From the NCBI GenBank assembly GCA_945870925.1, contig CAMBTZ010000011.1:1-18794 (forward strand): a stretch of DNA of 18,794 nucleotides. The letters run 5' to 3'. The notes beneath the pieces are model-generated. The model was not told the DNA's origin. It worked only from the letters and a program-made list of their open reading frames with translations, and did not search any database. The position numbers and the translations under genes were made by a program. Shown one piece after another: positions 13,625 to 18,794 of the stretch. Position 1 is the stretch's first letter, and each line of letters begins with the position of its first letter. The DNA comes from Chlamydia trachomatis. GTDB lineage: Bacteria > Chlamydiota > Chlamydiia > Chlamydiales > 2-12-FULL-49-11.

Positions 13625-16474
13625 ATGTCTTTTTTCGAATCAAAAGTGCGCTTTTGTTTATGTGTAGCAACGTTAGCATTAGTTTCAGAGTCTCCATTGC
13701 AGCTACATGCAGCTACAGCAAATTATTCCGTAGAAGATAAAGAAGAAGCTTTTTTAGTACGTAGAATTGCTGAATTCTGGAAGGATCAAGACTATGCTGT
13801 TGTAAAAGCTCAAATTGTCAGCTTTCTTGATAAGTATCCTAAAAGTAAAATCAATGATCATCTTCGTGGCATACTAGGAGATCTTTATCTTCAGGAGAAT
13901 GCTTATGAAGATGCACTTTCTCTCTACAGTCAAATACAACCTTCCCCAATTACTGACAAAATTATGCTCAATAAACTTCAGTGTTTGTATGAATTAAATT
14001 TATTTGACTCAATGGTACAACAAGGGACACCCTACCTAACAAAATCAGTTCCTGAAATTGAAGCACGAAGGGATGAGTTCAGGTTTCTTATGGGAGAAGC
14101 CTATTTTCGGGGCGCTTTGTTAAGTGATAATCCTGCTAAAAAACTAGAATCTTTTTCTAAAGCAGAACCTCTCTATGAAGGGATATTAACTTCTTCTTTC
14201 AATGACCCTTCCATGTTTGCTTTAGCTGAAATTTATAAGGCAAAAAAAGAGAATACGAAAGCGGCTGATTTTTATTTACAACTAGCTGCTAGACACTCTG
14301 ATAAAAAAGAAGATCTCCTATTTCATGCAGCTCTTGCTCAAGCAGAATTTAACAGAAGTGGCGCAATAGATACCTTTTCTCAAATTATTGCAAAAAATGG
14401 TCCAAAAGCAAAAGATGCATCACTTAACCATCTTATCCTCTTATTCCAAGAAGACCGTTTTAAAGATGTTCTTTCCATGTATCCAAAAATGTTACCTACT
14501 GTCTCTCCTGAAAAAGAGCCAGTTATCAATTACATGATTGGCAGAAGCTATTTTGCTCTTGAAGATTATACAAACTCTTCAATCTGGTTAAAAAAATATA
14601 TTTTAACAGCATCTGATCCAACATTAGAATTACGTAATGCTCTTTTGATGCAACTCAATGCTGCTCAGACCATAAAAAACGAAGTGCTTTATAATGAAAC
14701 AATGACCCTTTTACAAACAGTATTTCCAAAAGATGCTGAATTGCCTCAAGCGCTTTTTGTTCATGCAATGATGTTAAAAGACAAAGAGGATTTTAAAGGT
14801 TCTGAGGCAAAACTAGAAGAAATCCTTCACAATCACCCTAATTTTGAAAGCCCTGAATCTCTTTTGCTTGAATACAGTATTGTAGCTCATAGCAATCAAG
14901 ACTTTGAAAAATGTCATGGAGCTCTTTCTCAATTTTTAAAAAAATATCCGGATAGTTCTTTTGCCCCTTCTGCTTGGAAATATTTCTTATCAAGTGGTCT
15001 AAACCTTCTTAAAGAAAAGGAAGCAGGCAGTGACGTCTCTTACTCAAGAGAACAATTCTATGAAGATCTAAAAAAAATTCTCGCTCAAAAAGATTCTTTA
15101 ACGTCTAAAGAAAAACAAGAGTGTCTTTTTCTTCAAGGGAAAATGGGTTATGAGTTAGCCAAATACAATGAAGCTCTATCTACACTTCATAACTACCTAA
15201 CTACTTATACTAATGACGCTACGCTTCCTGAAGCACATTTATTAACAGCACTTTGCCACAACAAAATGAAGGGCGACTCTAAACTATTTTGTGAACATGC
15301 AGAAGCTGCGCTAAAAGGAAATCCGGCTTTAACAAACAAATCTTCTATCCACCTTGAACTCTATAACGTTTATCTATCTAGCATCAACCAAGCAGCAAAC
15401 GGACAAAACAAATTAACTCCTAAAGATAATGAACTGTATGATCTTGCAGCAGAACATCTTTATCAAGCTATGCAAGCAAACGATCTCTCTTTAAAACTAG
15501 AGAATCGTCTCTGGCTTGCAAATTACTACTTTGATAAAGCTGCTACTCTTCCTCAAATTTTTGAGGTAGATGGATCAGCTCCCGCACTTGAGATGCAACC
15601 TTCTTACACAAGATCTAAGTCTTTACTACAAAACATTTTATTAAGTGACAATGCTTCAAAATTAATACCAATTGATAAAGATCATACATTTTTAGAGTGG
15701 GAAGTTTTAAAATTAGCTAATATTTCCGGAAGAGAAGGAAATCAGAATAAAAAAATTGAACTTCTTCGAGGTCTTATTGAAGAGCAGACCAATCATCCTG
15801 AATGGAATTGGAAACTTCAAAAAGAGGCTCTTTTAGAACTTGCTAAATCATATGAGCTTACTTCTCAAGGCGAAAACTCGTATGACACTTATAAATTCAT
15901 AGTAGATCATTTCAGAAAGGATCCATCATTTGTATCTGAATATGCATCTCTTCACTCTTCTCGTCTTAAATTTGCTAATTTAAAAGCAGATCAAAAGAAG
16001 GAAGATAATGTAATCGTTCAACAAATACTTGGTGATCTAAAAGAGCTTCAAATCAGAAAATCCCCGGCTTCCGAGCCTCTTCACTTAGAAGCAGCTTTAG
16101 AATATGCCTGGATTCGAGCAAATCTTGCAAAAGATGACGAAAAAGCATTCCGTTATCTATTCTTTTTAAATCGGATCAAAGAGGACTATAACGATTTAGA
16201 TGACCCCATGATAGCAAATTATCACAAAGGTTTAAAAGAGAATCCACAAAAAGCAAAACTCTATGCAATCTATACTCAATTTTTAGATGCTGAAATAGAG
16301 CGTTGTAATGCAACTTTTGCAAATAAAGATGGCAACTCAGCTCTAAGTACCCAATGTAATGAGAAAGCAAAGTCGATCCTCTCAAACTTTATTAAAGAAA
16401 CTGAATCTTCTTACTACCTGAAGATTCGTGCAGAGGAAAGCTTAAGTGCGTTAAAGAAATCAAAAATCACTTAA
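13625..16474 (+). CDS. Large exported TPR-repeat protein
   Basis: The 949-residue protein starts with a Sec-type signal (basic residues up to Arg9, hydrophobic CLCVATLALV, likely cut after LHA at about residue 29), so it should be periplasmic or envelope-associated. The remainder is almost wholly helical with many TPR/SEL1-like pairs, for example INDHLRGILGDLYLQENAYE (near 75-95), NYMIGRSYFALEDYTNSSIW and KMGYELAKYNEALSTLHNYL. Spacer phrases like FLDKYPKSK resemble those in BamD and CpoB-type TPR proteins. No catalytic motif was seen. It probably acts as a protein-protein scaffold. GGTGAAG precedes the ATG. The next gene begins 12 bases after its stop, so the two are likely co-transcribed and may work together. 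Confidence 0.88.
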   Translation: MSFFESKVRFCLCVATLALVSESPLQLHAATANYSVEDKEEAFLVRRIAEFWKDQDYAVVKAQIVSFLDKYPKSKINDHLRGILGDLYLQENAYEDALSLYSQIQPSPITDKIMLNKLQCLYELNLFDSMVQQGTPYLTKSVPEIEARRDEFRFLMGEAYFRGALLSDNPAKKLESFSKAEPLYEGILTSSFNDPSMFALAEIYKAKKENTKAADFYLQLAARHSDKKEDLLFHAALAQAEFNRSGAIDTFSQIIAKNGPKAKDASLNHLILLFQEDRFKDVLSMYPKMLPTVSPEKEPVINYMIGRSYFALEDYTNSSIWLKKYILTASDPTLELRNALLMQLNAAQTIKNEVLYNETMTLLQTVFPKDAELPQALFVHAMMLKDKEDFKGSEAKLEEILHNHPNFESPESLLLEYSIVAHSNQDFEKCHGALSQFLKKYPDSSFAPSAWKYFLSSGLNLLKEKEAGSDVSYSREQFYEDLKKILAQKDSLTSKEKQECLFLQGKMGYELAKYNEALSTLHNYLTTYTNDATLPEAHLLTALCHNKMKGDSKLFCEHAEAALKGNPALTNKSSIHLELYNVYLSSINQAANGQNKLTPKDNELYDLAAEHLYQAMQANDLSLKLENRLWLANYYFDKAATLPQIFEVDGSAPALEMQPSYTRSKSLLQNILLSDNASKLIPIDKDHTFLEWEVLKLANISGREGNQNKKIELLRGLIEEQTNHPEWNWKLQKEALLELAKSYELTSQGENSYDTYKFIVDHFRKDPSFVSEYASLHSSRLKFANLKADQKKEDNVIVQQILGDLKELQIRKSPASEPLHLEAALEYAWIRANLAKDDEKAFRYLFFLNRIKEDYNDLDDPMIANYHKGLKENPQKAKLYAIYTQFLDAEIERCNATFANKDGNSALSTQCNEKAKSILSNFIKETESSYYLKIRAEESLSALKKSKIT

Positions 16475-16486
16475 AAGAGCGTTCTG

Positions 16487-18794
16487 GTGTTACGATTTAT
16501 TTTAGGAACTAGCAGCTTTTGTCTAGCATTTCTTTTTTCAAGCGATCTTGTTATAGATTCTTTTATCTATAACAGATCGTGTGTTCTTGAAAATAAAACA
16601 TTTCAATTCCCCTCTTTTGAGTTAGCTCCACCTACTATGTTAGTGGGAAAAATTAATCAGCATTTAACCCCACTTTCATCATTTTTAAATGAAAAAAAAG
16701 TAGAATTTTCTTATATTTCTGAAAATAGCCATATCACTTTTGCTCTCCCTTTTTCATCCTCATTTTATTACTCTATTCCTCTTACAAGCGTAAAAACTTT
16801 TGATTTAGCATTTTTTTCCCCTCGCGAAATTGGATTTGCTCTTGATTTTGAGAGTTTTTTAGATTACTCAGCTATAGCAACAGATTGTCAAATCGATCAC
16901 CTATCACTAAATCCTTATTTTAAAAGCACTGAGATTAAACATCCACTTTCAGCAATATCCTTTTCATACAATCAATTACTTCTTGAGCAAATACCTAAAG
17001 AGGGGAGAATCAATTTTACAATTTTTACGGAAAACTACCTCCCTTATTCTTCTTTAGATGAACTTAATTTAAATACTATTTTCCCATCTCAAGAAAAATT
17101 TAGCATTCACATAGAGAAACCAGACAATCAAGTGTTAGCTCAAATTAAATCTTCTGAAACATCCACTTCTCTTATTTCCCCAAAAATCTTATTTAGAGAA
17201 AAACTTAAAACTACAGCTATTACAATACCTTACAAAAATATTTGCAACATTGCAGTCGCAAAAGTTCATTCCCCGATTATCAACGCTCTTACGCTACCTA
17301 TCTTATACGGACAATCTCCTTCCTTAGAATGGCATTTTGGAAACCTGCTAGTAAAAAATAGCTCACCTAAAAAAGAGAGCGCAATACTCTACAATGAAAA
17401 TCATCCACTTTCTCTCCCTAATCTGTCATGCTCAACTATCATTTCAAACAAATGCTTTGTAAAATCTACACCGAATCAAAAAGCTAATTTTCCTTTATGC
17501 AAAACAACTCCATTGTCCTATACAAAACCCGAACTACTCCATGTGTCGAATTTGGCAATGCCTACCCTCCGTTTGAGCTCTAATCAGAACCTTTTAAATA
17601 CGAAGAATCCTTATTTAGCAGTCGCTCAATTTGAACTAGTTGATACTATCCCTAAAATTTCATCTCCTTCAATTGGTCTAAAAATAAATAAATCAAAAAA
17701 AAAATTCATTTCTCATCAATTTAAAACAACTTCACTCACAATCGCATTTACCTCTCCTTCCTTAGAATTTTTTAAAAAATCAATCTCTTTTCAATCTCAC
17801 TTAGCTTTAAAGAGCCCGGCACTACGATCTAACCCATTAAAATCCCCTTACCAAATCATTAGGGCTCGACCTACAATTAATATACAAAAACCTCTTTCAT
17901 ATTTTGACTCATCTATTAGTCTAACTAATTTGAAATTGGCCTCAAAATTTTCACACCATCATTTGATAAAATTAACTAGATCAGCAATCCCATTTTCCTC
18001 ACAAAGTTTAGAAACAACAACAAAGCCAATTTTGGTTGCCTCTTTAAGTACTTGGGCTCCCGATTCTCTCCCTCTTATAAATATTTCATCTCCAAGACCT
18101 TTAAAAAAACCTCGCTATACCTCAGCAAAAGAGCCTTCAATTAATCAATCATTACCGCGCGATAACTCAATTGTCTTAACAGCTCTTACAAAAACCACCC
18201 CCTCTCAATATCACTTTATTGTATCTGACCCTGAACCAAAGCTTATTTGTGCAACTCTATTACCATCAATTGGCAAAAAATTTCTTACATATAACTTAAG
18301 TGACTCCTCCTTGAACACTCTTGTCTCATCCTACTCTAAAAACATCACATCGCCCTCTAAAGCAATTTTTACCTATCATGAAGCTATCTTAAGCGCGTTT
18401 AAAGAGAGTTCTCAAGTTAAAGAAAAAAACTCTTTTGCATCTTATACCTGCTCATTCTCATTACCTGAAAAAATATCACATAAAATTTTTCTACCTAAAA
18501 CATCAAAGTCGTTTGATAATATATTGAATGATACAATTGTCCATCTTGACCCAAAGTATAGGCCAAAAGAGGGCGTTTTTCCGGAAAAAAGATTTCTACA
18601 TGCAAATCATCTCACATCTCCAGTACCTCTTTATTATAATCTTCCATCTTCCCTTGCAAGGACTTCACAAGATGCATCCTTAATTAATACATCTATAACT
18701 CCCACCCCATCTACAACTCCGAAAACCTTAGTAGAGTTAAACGCTTTTGCAACACAATTTATGCCCAATGTGACCTTTGATAAAATGGCGATAC
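16487..18794 (+). CDS. Large unrecognised exported protein, Gly-poor and Ser-rich; 3' partial
   Basis: An open frame with no stop runs from GTG 16487 to the right edge, at least 769 codons; I read every codon in this frame. AAGAG (16475-16479) lies 7 bases before the GTG, 12 bases follow the previous stop, and the N-terminus MLRFILGTSSFCLAFLFSSD looks like a signal peptide, all supporting this start. The composition is extraordinary: 9 Gly in 769 residues, about 17 Ser in the first 100, plus much Leu, Ile, Lys, Thr, Pro and Asn, and only two Trp. Phrases such as SPSLEW and SPSLEF recur, but I found no regular repeat and recognise no domain. Alternating polar and hydrophobic residues suggest extended or beta structure. 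It follows the exported TPR gene and is probably in its operon. A further domain may lie beyond the edge. Confidence 0.85.
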   Translation, partial: MLRFILGTSSFCLAFLFSSDLVIDSFIYNRSCVLENKTFQFPSFELAPPTMLVGKINQHLTPLSSFLNEKKVEFSYISENSHITFALPFSSSFYYSIPLTSVKTFDLAFFSPREIGFALDFESFLDYSAIATDCQIDHLSLNPYFKSTEIKHPLSAISFSYNQLLLEQIPKEGRINFTIFTENYLPYSSLDELNLNTIFPSQEKFSIHIEKPDNQVLAQIKSSETSTSLISPKILFREKLKTTAITIPYKNICNIAVAKVHSPIINALTLPILYGQSPSLEWHFGNLLVKNSSPKKESAILYNENHPLSLPNLSCSTIISNKCFVKSTPNQKANFPLCKTTPLSYTKPELLHVSNLAMPTLRLSSNQNLLNTKNPYLAVAQFELVDTIPKISSPSIGLKINKSKKKFISHQFKTTSLTIAFTSPSLEFFKKSISFQSHLALKSPALRSNPLKSPYQIIRARPTINIQKPLSYFDSSISLTNLKLASKFSHHHLIKLTRSAIPFSSQSLETTTKPILVASLSTWAPDSLPLINISSPRPLKKPRYTSAKEPSINQSLPRDNSIVLTALTKTTPSQYHFIVSDPEPKLICATLLPSIGKKFLTYNLSDSSLNTLVSSYSKNITSPSKAIFTYHEAILSAFKESSQVKEKNSFASYTCSFSLPEKISHKIFLPKTSKSFDNILNDTIVHLDPKYRPKEGVFPEKRFLHANHLTSPVPLYYNLPSSLARTSQDASLINTSITPTPSTTPKTLVELNAFATQFMPNVTFDKMAI

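Overview
The window is AT-rich, gene-dense bacterial DNA coding almost throughout for cell-envelope proteins. The order tatD, tolQ/exbB, tolR/exbD, a TolA/TonB-like gene, tolB, pal, together with a large autotransporter and a style of low-GC, lipoprotein-rich and TPR-rich genes, points to the phylum Chlamydiota, probably one of the environmental (amoeba- or arthropod-associated) families rather than Chlamydia itself. This assignment is an inference from gene content and order, not from a search.

Region 1 (1-4831, +): most of an autotransporter whose N-terminus lies outside the window. It has about six ~97-residue beta-strand modules, then a Trp/Asn-rich segment, four ~28-residue repeats, and a C-terminal beta-barrel ending in Phe. 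Its last 44 codons have a strikingly different wobble-base choice. A near-perfect palindrome sits between it and the convergent tatD.

Region 2 (4882-11463): tatD (-) diverges from a tightly packed + strand operon: tolQ, tolR, tolA-like, tolB, pal, a short coiled-coil lipoprotein in the CpoB position, murI (glutamate racemase) and an OmpR-type response regulator, closed by a clear rho-independent terminator. The first six genes overlap or touch at their stop/start codons. Together they encode the Tol-Pal machine, which links the inner membrane, peptidoglycan and outer membrane during division, plus the enzyme that makes D-glutamate for peptidoglycan.

Region 3 (11464-12402): two small adjacent lipoproteins share a C-terminal helical-repeat domain; the second also carries a glycine zipper.

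Region 4 (12487-18794): a membrane-anchored TPR protein, a 949-residue exported TPR protein with a good upstream promoter, and, 12 bases after it, a long open frame that starts at a GTG and runs off the right edge. This last gene (at least 769 codons) is not recognisable and has a very odd composition: only 9 glycines and about one serine in six near its N-terminus. It is the best candidate here for something undescribed.

No tRNA, rRNA, CRISPR array, insertion sequence or phage gene was seen.
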